Assembly: GCA_900708905.1 (NCBI GenBank)
Contig: CAADRB010000001.1
Location: 5,306,649-5,370,648 of the forward strand
DNA length: 64,000 nucleotides
DNA from: Hymenolepis diminuta
Lineage: Eukaryota > Platyhelminthes > Cestoda > Cyclophyllidea > Hymenolepididae
Direction: 5' to 3'
Under the pieces are notes generated by a model. That model ran no database searches and was not told the DNA's origin. It was given only the letters and a program-made list of their open reading frames with translations. Every line of letters starts with the position of its first letter. Positions within the stretch are counted from its first letter, which is position 1. Made by a program: the position numbers and the translations under genes. Below, one piece after another: positions 37,901 to 49,900 of the stretch.

Positions 37901-40900
37901 TCTTAACGAATATTATATAAACGAATGTCATATTCATACAACATATCTAATTTATATTCCAAATGGTCAGATTTATCAAACGCATTAACTCTGAGAGAGA
38001 GAAACTATCCTCTAGTTATTTCATTAGAAAATCGAATTTTAACATCCTTCTTATCAACGAAAACAAATTAATAGACTCTCCATCCGCGTCTTCTGATGTG
38101 TGCCTAGTCGTATCGATCTCATGATCTATGAAATGACAGATATGTATATTAATTACCAAGCCGCCAATTCTCAAATCTTTTTACTCAATCGCACTCTAAC
38201 CCTCTTCTTTCTTCCTTATCTTAATTTCATATTGTTTTCTCAATAAATATTTGATTATTCTTGTATATATTCATTTTAATTTTTCTTTGCATGATCCCGA
38301 TGTTGCGTTTTCTTGCTTCAATATTGAGTTCACTGTAATTTTTATTTATTATTAACAGTTCATTAATGGAAGAATTCTGAAAACTATGTGAATTCAGTTC
38401 GTGAACAGGAAAACTTTTCCCTAAAAATGAAACAGCTCCAATTTCTGTTAACAGGAATTCTCCTGATTTGGTGTAACAACTTTTTAAGACAAGACGACCG
38501 TTTAGGCTTTTGAAAAGGAACGAATCAGTGTTTTCTGTCAACGTAAATCTAGGAGCCAAGAGTTTCGTCTGTAGTTTGAATACATTAAGAATATTTTGAA
38601 TGGCAAAATATTAAGGCAAATTTTATAAAATAACAAATAAAATCAGAAAAAATGATAGTAGTTTAACAAGCGTAGGTATTTTTAATAATATTTTATAAAG
38701 GTGAATTTTGTTGAACCCAATTTGCAAAGTTGTTATTTATGAAGTTAAGTGGTAAGTAATTTAATGCATTTTTAAAATTCTGACTTAATTTTTAGAATCA
38801 AAAATTTTTATAAACAAAGAGGACTTGCGATTGAAAGCCGCACATAGGGAGATATTAATCTGCCTTTTAGTTTGCATTCTATAATCATATCACAAGAATT
38901 TAGTTTATAAACAGTAAATAGAAGGACAATATAGGGATGGACTAGATGTGGATCCCAATTACTACTTTCTATCAGGCCTTATACTCTAAGAATGGCTTCA
39001 TCACCCAAATATTTAAATTTAAACAAGCTTGTAAAGAATGCTATTTTGAAAACAGCGACAAGTGCAAACATGCTCATTAGTAAATTAAATTGATAACCAC
39101 TTCATCACCTTCTAAACCTTGCTCCAATCGAAAGAAATGCTTTTAAATATCATAGGGCCATGAAGAATTATACCAGGAGATCTTTGGAAAAATATTAATA
39201 AATAAACGCAAAATTGATGGGGTAAAATCCCTGCTTTTTCATTTCATAAGAGAGGGTAATAAGTGGGGCTTATAGGGAGAATTTTCAATTTCCAAATAGT
39301 ATATATGAGAAAGTCATCTGAACTGATAAAACTTTATCTATTGTTAAATTTAATATACTGAATAGGCCTTAAAAATCCTCCCTTTATTTAGGAGGTATGT
39401 GTTAGAACCATCACGAATAGATCACAAATCAGCTCTTCCTGTATCTAACTTGAGTGTAGGTATTCAGGTACTTTTGAGTATTCTAACTTCAGGTACAATG
39501 AGGCTGAAAATTTAACAGTATTAAGTTAATCTGCAGTAGTTGGGGATTGAATCATGCCAGATTTTACGATTGCTAGCTTCATCCCAGTTAGCAGTAGGTA
39601 GAGCTAATTGTGTCTACAAAAATATTGATCAGTAGTACTCATCTGGCATTAGGCGCGTTATTTTTTGTTTAATTTCATTATGCTACCAGTAATGAGTAAA
39701 ATCAGAAATTACCAGAAGCACTTGTAGACCCTCTTCCTGAACAACTGATGGTTGGTGGCGATTTAATGAGATGCTCGCTAAGACCGGCTTCCAGGTTCCC
39801 CGTATCTATGGAGGTAGAGAAGTGGACCAAGTCAGATTTAGAAAGTTCTCCCTCGTCTCGGAAAGTGGTTGTCATGGGAAGGGATAGAGATGGTGGAGGT
39901 GGGGGAGGAGGCGCAGCTTTTCGAAATTTCTGCAGCATTGGCAGGGTTGGAGCTTTTCGACTCTAATAGAGGAAAAATGAGGATTCGTAAAACCAAATCA
40001 GTTATAATAGATTGTATTCCTCGTAAAATATCAGGTAGGTAAAAATTTGAAAAATTAACATAATTCCATTTTGATCAAGATTTTTGACTTCCAGCACTCT
40101 GCAAATTCCCAAATTTGAAGATAGACGAAATAGGAAAACTTGTTTATTATATGGCATATATGCACATAAATACAAAAAGATTATTCAAGGTATGAAGATA
40201 GTTCCACTTTTCGCTCTTTTTACAATTAAACGGAGTTCAGAACAATAAAAGACTAGGGAATCAGGTTAACCTTAGTTCTGAGCTGGGCTTTGGAAACATC
40301 GGGTGATCAGATTTTCTCAATTGCCATCTTGATCGGGCTTATTTTATCGTCTAATGACCTTTTTTATGTAGAAAATTCGAATGAAAATCATTCCTTACCG
40401 CAATTACTTAAGCAGAATTTTGCCCGTCTAGTAAGTCTGTAGGTTAGTAGATGATCAATTAACTTGTTGTCGTCAATCAGCCTGAGTCATATAATTAAAT
40501 TTCGTAAGCAAAGATTCGATGAAAATGGTGGATTTCTTTGTGCAACTTACCACTCTTATGTTATTTTAAGTCTGTAAATGCCTTCGTCAAATAGTATTTT
40601 GAATATATATATATATAAATTTACAAGTAAACTTATGGGGTTAATTAATCTATGTCGATATAATGTTTTTCGCATGTTTGCTTCTTTGTGTAGGTCTAGC
40701 TCGTTTTTCATTTGTCTTACCGCAAGTTCGTAAGTATATAAAGTTTTTCGACATAATTAATACTCTCCAACAACATTCTTATTGATAGATGAAATAACAT
40801 TTTCTGAGAAATGGGTGGATATTATTTGGGTTCGACTTCATAAGTTGAACAAAATTGGTGTCAGATGTTTCAAACAAAAGTGTAGAGCATATTAAAGGGC

Positions 40901-43900
40901 AAAATTTTCTGAAACTGGAGTCAGAGGCGTATAGATATATGGAGAAGAATTCGTTTAAAATAGAGATGCTTTGTATTTTTATTTAAATAGCAAAAATGAA
41001 TCCATATTTACATAGCAAGTATTTCTCTGCCTGTCAGTTTTCCAACTATAGATGTGAGCTAAATAAACTTTGATTTATGTCGAAGTTTGATGGTTGAAAG
41101 CAACAGTTTTCAGACACTTGATGAATTAATGCACATCTTCAAATATTTCATGGTTGGTGCAATACTGCATTCACGCATTTGCTTGTAGTTCTTTCCTAAG
41201 TAAGGTTCCGTCTCACCATTATAGACTGATAAATCAAAGTAATCGCTTGATTTTTAATGTTGTTGGATCCAATAAATTTGCGGATAAGTTTGAATTTGAC
41301 GTCCTTTTTGGGTGGAATTTTCGAGAGAGTCTGGATTAAGCATTGGTAATTTAAACAATTTGTCCTGTTTTTGAGACATGAGACACGTTAAGTATAAAAA
41401 GTAATGTGCCAATATCACATTAGAGCTATCATTTTGCAACTTATTCTTCCATTACTTTGTGGATTGCAACGAAGCGGAAAAAAGCATACCCACTCAATCC
41501 TCGAGCAGTTTAATTAATCACCAATGGAAATGCATGATTAGATACTAGGGTTGGCCTAACACATCAATTTAAATTTTATATAATTGAGATTCAAAGGTGT
41601 TACAAACTGACGACTTGTTATTTGGGCATTATTAAATAGAAAAATTAGCTTGCACTACTAATAATTTAAAATTTTTAGTTAAAATAAACTAGTTACTTAT
41701 TTTGTTGTTTATAATCTCATGTTTACTTATGAAGCTTATACTCTTCAAATGAGTGGATGTCTAGTTTTAAAGCCTTTATTTGGTTCCTGAGGATTAAATA
41801 TTGAACCCGAAAGTTTTCGTTAATTCAAATATTTATTTCTTTTAACCGTCTCAACATCTGTTACTATAAATTTAGAATTACACTGCTCTTAATGTCAAGA
41901 TTAGCGTTGATATTCTCATATGTGACCGTTTAGCCATAGATCCTTCTAGAGCTATATAAAATCGAATTGAAGATACATAATCCGATTGAAGTAAGCTGGA
42001 AAAACTGCTGACAAGGATACACATTTTTCGAAACTCTACTAGGCTATAATAATTATCATAAATTTAAACATTTAAGTAATTCAAGTATTTGGGCTTAATG
42101 TTTATTATTTCAAAGAAATTTATTTCCTTTAGACGACTCGGAACTACTTGGTTTATAACAAAATATGTATTATTTTATATAGTAAAACAGTCATTCCGAA
42201 TAAAGGGGCTATTGAGTCTAAATCAAATTGATTAGAGCTGACCTTATTTTAACTCCACACTGTGAGATCTGCTATGCAAAGATAACGTAAACGGCTAAGA
42301 TTAATGTGAAATCATGCTGCTCTTCGGTTTCGGAAGAAAGAATTGAAGATGGCAAGACCTACTATCAATAAGCAAGTTCAAATGAGAATTTTGGAAGGTG
42401 AGGCAGCGAAATGCTGATTGGGTGAATATTTTACAACTCAAATCCTTTTGACGCTCTCTTTTCTATCTCATCTCCTTATTCCTTTTTGAACTTTACTGAT
42501 CTAATTTTGTATACATTCTCTCAACAAAAATCCGCAGAATTTTCTGCATTGCCGTGGATTATAATGAATAGGCTGTGTTTCTTTCCTGTTTTCAGGATTG
42601 CAATACCTTATTTTTGCATTTCATTTTAGACTAACCGTTAAATACAGACCAGCGAATTCCCAAAAAACTCCTCCGCTGGTGTTGGCTACCCATTGTCTCC
42701 CAATGAATTATGCTTAAATCATCTGTAGCACACCGCATCCGCTGTATTCAACATAGCCAAAATAGCCACAGCCTTTACCAGCACATACAGACCTCTCTAT
42801 TAGTATCCGTCCTCCATCCTCTTTCTTCAACGATTTTTATTAATGACCTCGCAGAGGCCAGTCATCTCTTTTTCTCTGTCCTGCTATGAATATTAGTAGA
42901 AGTCGGTAAACCTACTAGGGGTCAAAATCAGGTTCGCCAACTGCTAGTTCCCCTTTTAAACATTCTATAGATCTCAAGCTATTTCGATGGCCAAGAACGT
43001 GCTAAATTCAGAAACCACTTGATCTAGCGCAAACGTGACGAAGGGTCATTAGGGGAGAATGTTGATCAAAATTTTCTCAAACGCTGCAAAGAACCTCCAT
43101 GACTAAAGTTCTAATTATAGTATTTGGAATGGTAAGCATCATTTGCTAACAAAAATGAATTTGGAAGAAAGCGAGTTTTTCATCAGGAAGATTCTGTGAT
43201 GCTGCTCCGTCTAAGGTTAGTGTTCGGTAAATTGTTCAAAAAAGGTATGGAAGTTATTAAATCTCGAGCGGTTCAAGTCCCTATAAACCTAATGCTGATG
43301 ATTAAATAGAATTTCCAATAAAATTTAATTGAAGAAATGATTAACACATAAGTTATCTGATTTAAAAATTGGAATCTATAACCATCTATACTTATGCATA
43401 TATATATATATATATGTACAAAAACATGTATACATGAAAATATATATATGGTCTGAAACAGAGCAGTTTGAAAGAACATGTAACTGGCATATTTTCTTCC
43501 ATTTAAGGCTATCAAGTTTACTGTCCACCTATCAGTGGCATATAAATGTCAATAGAATTAAAACCCAGTACCATTTGGAAACGTTCTAAACAAATTAACT
43601 TACCGACTTTCAATACTGAAATTCTCGACATTATTTTGCCCTTGATATTGTCACTCATTACTGATCTAATTAACACCATTTATTCTAGCATGACCATTTT
43701 ACATATTAGACACCATATAAGGAGTATGACTGTCAGTCTCAAAATTTTGAACACATATCATTTTTACCATCCATAACGGCGGCTTTTAATTATTTATAAG
43801 TATGGAAATACACCTCTGAACTCCATATTGAAAGGAATTCAGCATTAAAAATTACGTTTCCCTGATTTTAAATATTCATCCACTTTTTTCATAAGATTTA

Positions 43901-46900
43901 GATTTTGCTTTACTGTAGTGATATGTATCCTCGTCCGCGGCTTTGTGTTTACCCCATAGGCTTTACCTTGTCTCCCATCCATATAAAGCACTAACGCTCA
44001 TTTCCGTTATCACATTAGTTCTTAACTTCGACTCAAACCCCTTATATGGTCATCGTTTAAGCGATTTATCATAGTAGAATCAACATTACTATATTCAGAC
44101 GCATTTTCCTTGGCTAGCCACTTATAAAGCTGGCTTGGAGCATAATATTCATCATTAACGAATATATGAAGGGTGGAATATTAATAAACCTAAAAATCGC
44201 CCAATTTTATTGAGTATATTATCACCGGAACTTGCTTCAGGTACAGAGAATGTATCCAAAGTCTGCTATAAAAAAAATCATTTCTCTTTTCATCTTGTAT
44301 TAACAATTGATATCAATGATTCCCATGAATGAATGGCCACACCAGAAGGACGTATAAACTGACCTCTAAGTCCCAATTACTAAAAGTCGTTGTGAACAAA
44401 AATGTTTAATTTACACTACTTGAAGTGTAACATTCATGAGCGCGGTAGATCAATATTATGAAAAGCCTCATTTGCGTATATTGTTATCACAACACAGAAG
44501 TAAATTCGAATTCGGGTAAGTTACGTAATTGTCAACGATGAACCAATCTAAAATCGTCAAACTAGCATCTTCGATCCAGACGAACATTCCACATTCATAT
44601 GTTGTGTATGCATATATTAATTTTGTCAATTCACCAAAAAACAAAGCTAATAATTTGTCTAAAAATATGGCAATTTAAAGCAATTTAAATCTATCTAAAC
44701 ATTTTTGATAGTACAAGGATCTATTTTATAAAATTTACTACTGGCAATGCCGTAATTTGCTTCGGAGGATTTGAATAGGGCAATTTTTGGATAGGTTTAT
44801 CAGTAATTTGTCGGGCAATACTTAATCCCCCAGAAAACGCAGTCATAAAAACTCGAGACGCCGAAGTAGGAGATTAACTGGCCCTCTTTTTCAAATTAAG
44901 GATCAAAACGTGTTTTGCTGTTAGAAATGAGCTATTCTGAACTAAATGGTAATTCTTACGACATCCATCCTATATTTTTAGGGAAAAATAATGACTACAG
45001 TTGATTCCATATTGGATGTCATTTTATTTTATTTTGTTGGTAATTTAGATATGAGTTGTTTGAAAAATCTGATGCCATTGCATGAATTAAAAACATTTAA
45101 ATTCAAACTGACACGAATACGTGACTGACATGTGCTAAGGCTCAACCACCGTTTCCTCTTCTGTCTAGGTCATGTCTACCTTGCACATCACAAATTGACA
45201 TTCGCATTCATCTCCATCCACCCTTCGCACTTCCAATGTATATTACTCTCTCTCAATCTCTTGATATCCTATATTTTTGCCTTCCTCTATTTTCGGGAGG
45301 CCAATATTAAATTGTTTGTGAAAGCTCTCCAGAAAAGGTAAATGGAGCCTACTAATTTGTGATTACTCACATATAACTTGACTTATTAAACTTCTGTATA
45401 CTTATTTGTGGTAGGGATGAATCACATTAAATGATGATGATGATCATTAAATATGACAGGCAAAATACCTCTATAATGATGTAGTTTTTTTCAGATCGGA
45501 TTTGTCATGTGCTCTAACAACTACTGTTTCCAACCAATTAACCAAGTTAAATGACTCATTTCATTATGTGATTTTCTCTTAATCTTTCTAAAGTTCTATC
45601 CAAGCTAAGAATAATGTGAGAATTTACCTAATTATCCCAAGATAAAAAAAAATTATTAAGCTCTTCGAAACCTTACTAAGATGATAATAAGTACAGTAAA
45701 CAGTTGAGGGAACATTTCTCATTCGATCGACTCTTTAATTTTAAGTACGAGTTAGAAATGTTAATTAAATATTATCCATTTTCGGACACTTTAAGACACT
45801 TTAGAAGAAAAAGCTTTTAAGATTTGATATTCATAAATATGTTTGCATTAATATATAAAATTGCTACACGGTATCCAGAGTTGACACTCATTTACGATAT
45901 TTACTCTTTATGTAAGCAATTCTCTATTAAACCTCATTTCCTCCAAAGAACAATCATACGCTCTCGATCTGTTTGTTCATATTTCCACTGCTTCGGCGTC
46001 TCTGTCATCCCCCGGTTGTATGTTTATAAGTTAAAGCCTCCCCTAAACTTTTATATCAGTCTAACTGTTTATGTTATTCTTATTGTTAACAGAAATGCTG
46101 CAGCACTTAATAAACATAAACATCATCGTCCCCGATTAGTGCAACCTTCACGGTCTTCCTCTTTCACTTTCAAGTCATTTAATAATAAAAAATGGCTTAT
46201 TCCAAAGATTCATATAGCAAAACTGCTATTTGGCAGGTGGAATGGATCTCAGTGCATCTAATAGTCAAGAACTAGACACTTTGCGACCCACCACTTCTTT
46301 ACGCTTTAAAATGTGAGGTGAGCAGTAAACACCACTTAAAGACTATATAATTCTGTGTTTTAAATTTAAAAGCCACATTCCGTTTTTTGACAGTTATTAT
46401 TGATATGGATTTTACAATTAAAGGGACTTATCACTATTCAAAGTCGTGTATACTTCAGAATATCTTTGCGCTACTAGGTGATTTATAGTTTGTGCAACTT
46501 TAGTAGAAAAATGATTTATTTTTCACATGAAGTATTATCAGATCTAACCGAGAAGTTATATAAAGTTTTAATTACCATTTGAGCGGCAGCAGAGGTGGAG
46601 ATTGAAATGAGCGGTTTGTAGACGGGAGGAGCGTGCTGATTAAACGTAGTTGTTATGATAACACCTGGGGCTGCGCTACTGCTGATTGCAGAAGTGGATA
46701 TTGGTTGAAGGAATTCCTTTTCCCTGGAGCCCGGAGTATCTTTTACTTGAGCTTGCATCTCTATAAGTGGAGAATGCCGAAATCGTACCAAGGAAGCACC
46801 TCGAGATTTCTCTCCAAAATATTTTTGTCTATGAGAAATAAAACAAGTAATTGTTTACTGTTAGAGATATAAATTGAAAATAAAATATCTATATTGATCA

Positions 46901-49900
46901 ATGTGACCTCCGATCTGACGGAGGCACTATTTGGCACTGCGCCTTTTGGGCTCATATCCTTAAGTAGTGTTCTTCTCTAGTAATAGTAGCTTTGTAAAGG
47001 TTTATTTAATATTGATTATATATTTTATCAATAAAACTTATTTATTTGCCATGTAATTTCCCGAGATTTTATCATTTTTGTGTTGCATTGAAGTTACCTT
47101 AGTTTGTTTAATAATTTCACACTTATAAATAATATATGTCGATGGTCCACCTTTATGAATTTTATTTTCCTTATTTATTATGAAATTGTTATTTATTTGT
47201 ATCTTTGGTGACATTTGACCCATTGATTAATGAGATAATCAAAGCTAACACAATCAAGGCAAAATATTTTTAATTTTTGTTTAAGTTGGTCATCCAGAAA
47301 GATATGCTTTAAAATAAAATAAGGGAGCTCCTACTTTATCCACAAGTCTGCCATGCTGAAATAATATGATGCATTAATCAACTTAATAAAGTTTTTCAAA
47401 ATGTTACTGCCAAGGCATTTTTGATCTCTCATTTATTTTAAAACAGCTAGAAATGAAGGCAAAAACAAATTAAATTAAAATCCCATTCAGATGAGATTCA
47501 AAAGATTTAAATTTGATGAAAAAATTTTGAAATAATTTAAAAGGAATTAGAAGTAATCTATCTCATAAGTTGCTATTTCACATTGTATAAAATTGGTCCT
47601 ATTTCGATAAGCCTAAGTAAAGTGATAGATTAAGGAGGTAATTTGAAATGACAGCTTATCCTTAATCTATATTTACAAAAGAGGAGTAGCCAAATACTTC
47701 CGGATGTTATGTTCTCATCTTTTATATTTGCAAAATAATTCTTTGTGTGAATTTATAAAAAAAGAATGACAGTGTTTCATCTCTTGTACTTGATGAAACC
47801 GTTTAGTCCGCAACTGAATATGCGATCTTAATACTACTGATGATGCCTTATCGAAACGCATATCTCAGCATAATATATGACCAGAATCGTTCTCACTTGA
47901 AGTGCAGTAATAAAATATACCGTTTAAGGAAAAAACCTGTTCAATTAAATTTGAAACAAAATGTTATTTTAGTTGTCAGTCAGTCAAAAAAATGAAACGT
48001 TATGAAATAAAAACAAAACATGCTTCTATCTATATTACAGAACACTAGATTCCATGGTGAGATAATAAAAAGGGTTAAGTGAAAGTAAACATTGATTGAT
48101 AAAGCAGATATCTCAATGATGTGTACACTTAATTAGTAATATCCATTGCCGTTTCTTATTCAAAACTCTGAAACTGAAATTTTCAGCAAGGTGGCATTTT
48201 TGGCAGAGATATTCTGACAGATCCTTTAATTATTTAAAATATTTATCAGAGCAGTGACTAAAACAGGCAGGCGCTCTATTCTGATTATTGATAATTCAAT
48301 GAGTTCAGACATGGCAGTTCACCGCACAACTGACACACAGATTTTCTGTATAAATTTTTATCAAAGAAACAGAAACAGAAATTGGGTTTAATACGTTTGT
48401 AGAGAGAAGGAGGTAGTTAAATTGGCAGATTTTGCTACTAAAATCGAGTCTAATAAGTCCGGTTTCGAATGGTGTCTCCTTGCCAGTAGGTCGTTAGACA
48501 TTGTGAATTCTGGAGACATTTTACTTGCAAAATGTTAGATTTAAAACAATTATACGAAAAGATATCAGTTTTCAGAAACCGCCTTACATCCCTCAATTGT
48601 TGAAGGAAACATATGCTCTAACTGATCCATCCATCCATCTTTGAAGTCACGGAGCATTAAGTAACAGCTATCATATTAATGTTCCGAACATTACCGAAAG
48701 GAAAATTATACATACTTATAAGATTAACTTAAGATCCTCTTCAACGGCTTATTAATTTTTCGGCAGCTAACAAACGTAATTCTTTGGAATACACAACTGA
48801 GGTGAATACATTTTCTCCATAAAATTGGTCAAAATGCACAGGTTGAAGTAATTAATTAAAGTGAGCGGCGTGTGAAGAGATTAACTAATTGAAGCACTTT
48901 CTTAAATGAGCACTTTTTGCCATCTAAAACATGTGAAGTTAATCAGTTTAAGTGACACATCTTTGAGCAGGTGTGTGCTATCTTTTTCCCTGCTCCACAC
49001 GTTTTTGTGTGGAGTTAAACTCGAACACAAAATCCTAAATGGGGCGAAAAAGAATTTCATTAATGATTTATTATAATCTAATTTACGTCCTGCATTTGCG
49101 TTTAAGAAAAATATTCCTTTCCACCCGAAGGATGAGTGGAGAAAGGATAATAAATTATTGATTGTTTTGTTCATTATTTCTAAAGAAAATTTATTCCATT
49201 AGAAAGTGGTGTATAATTCTACATTTGTTAATAAACTTTTGGATATGTTTATTTTAATGAAAACCAAAGTCTGTTAAAATTATCATATAGTTTCAGAATG
49301 CACGTTTTTTAGATATATATTTTGGACTCAAAAAAGGAAACTAGCTTCTTCATTTCGACCTCTTCCCTTGAAGCAAGCCTTTGTCTCATTCACTGATTCT
49401 GTAAGCTCCTGAAAAGATCGGTTGGTACAAGAGGGGAGAATATAGTGGGTGATGCATGACTTCCCAGCCAAATTCTTCAAGGAGATTTTTGGTTGTTCTT
49501 GAAGTGTGGGATCTGGCATTGTCATGAAGCAGAATCACACCTTTTCGATTGATTAAGGAAGGTCATTTTACCTCTAAAACTGCTTTTAAACAAGTCAGCT
49601 GCTGACAGCAGACTTTACATTTTATTAGTTGATTGTCACCCATCAGTTTATGATAAATGATTCCCTTCAAATCCCACCATACACACAAAAGAATTATTTT
49701 CGGATGCAGTCCCGAATTGTATCGGTTATGGAATTGGCTTTGAATTACGACTTAGGCACTGTCTTTTGCGTTTAACATCGTTCTAAAGGATCCACGAGAA
49801 CGCGGTGAAACACAATAGGTCACACGCTATTGCTTGTTTATTTCTGACAAATCTTGTGGAGGGAGAGCCCATTTCCCAGCTTTCGAGACTTTCCCAGCCA

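Larger units (their letters stand above)
32199..39712 (-). other. innexin intron, 7.5 kb
   Basis: Donor GTAATT at 39712-39707 and acceptor at 32199. Phase 1. It holds repeat copy B (35985-36205), a tRNA-like fragment (39525-39600) and a 110-codon open frame at 38559-38227 (-) that is not recognised. The rest is AT-rich. Confidence 0.8.
39963..46575 (-). other. innexin intron, 6.6 kb
   Basis: Donor GTAATT at 46575-46570 and acceptor CTATTAG ending at 39963. Phase 0. It contains a LINE reverse-transcriptase remnant (42620-43060), TA microsatellites (40602-40617, 43398-43415), a B-box-like site at 43270-43280 and an unrecognised 145-codon plus-strand open frame (45824-46261). Confidence 0.8.

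Noticed and set aside
38227..38559. Minus-strand 110-codon frame considered as a further innexin exon
   Set aside because: Exon 39962-39713 already joins exon 32198-31811 in phase without it, and its composition is not distinct from the intron.
43270..43280. Perfect B-box-like GGTTCAAGTCC
   Set aside because: No A-box or tRNA-like stems at the right distance upstream, so no tRNA or SINE is claimed.
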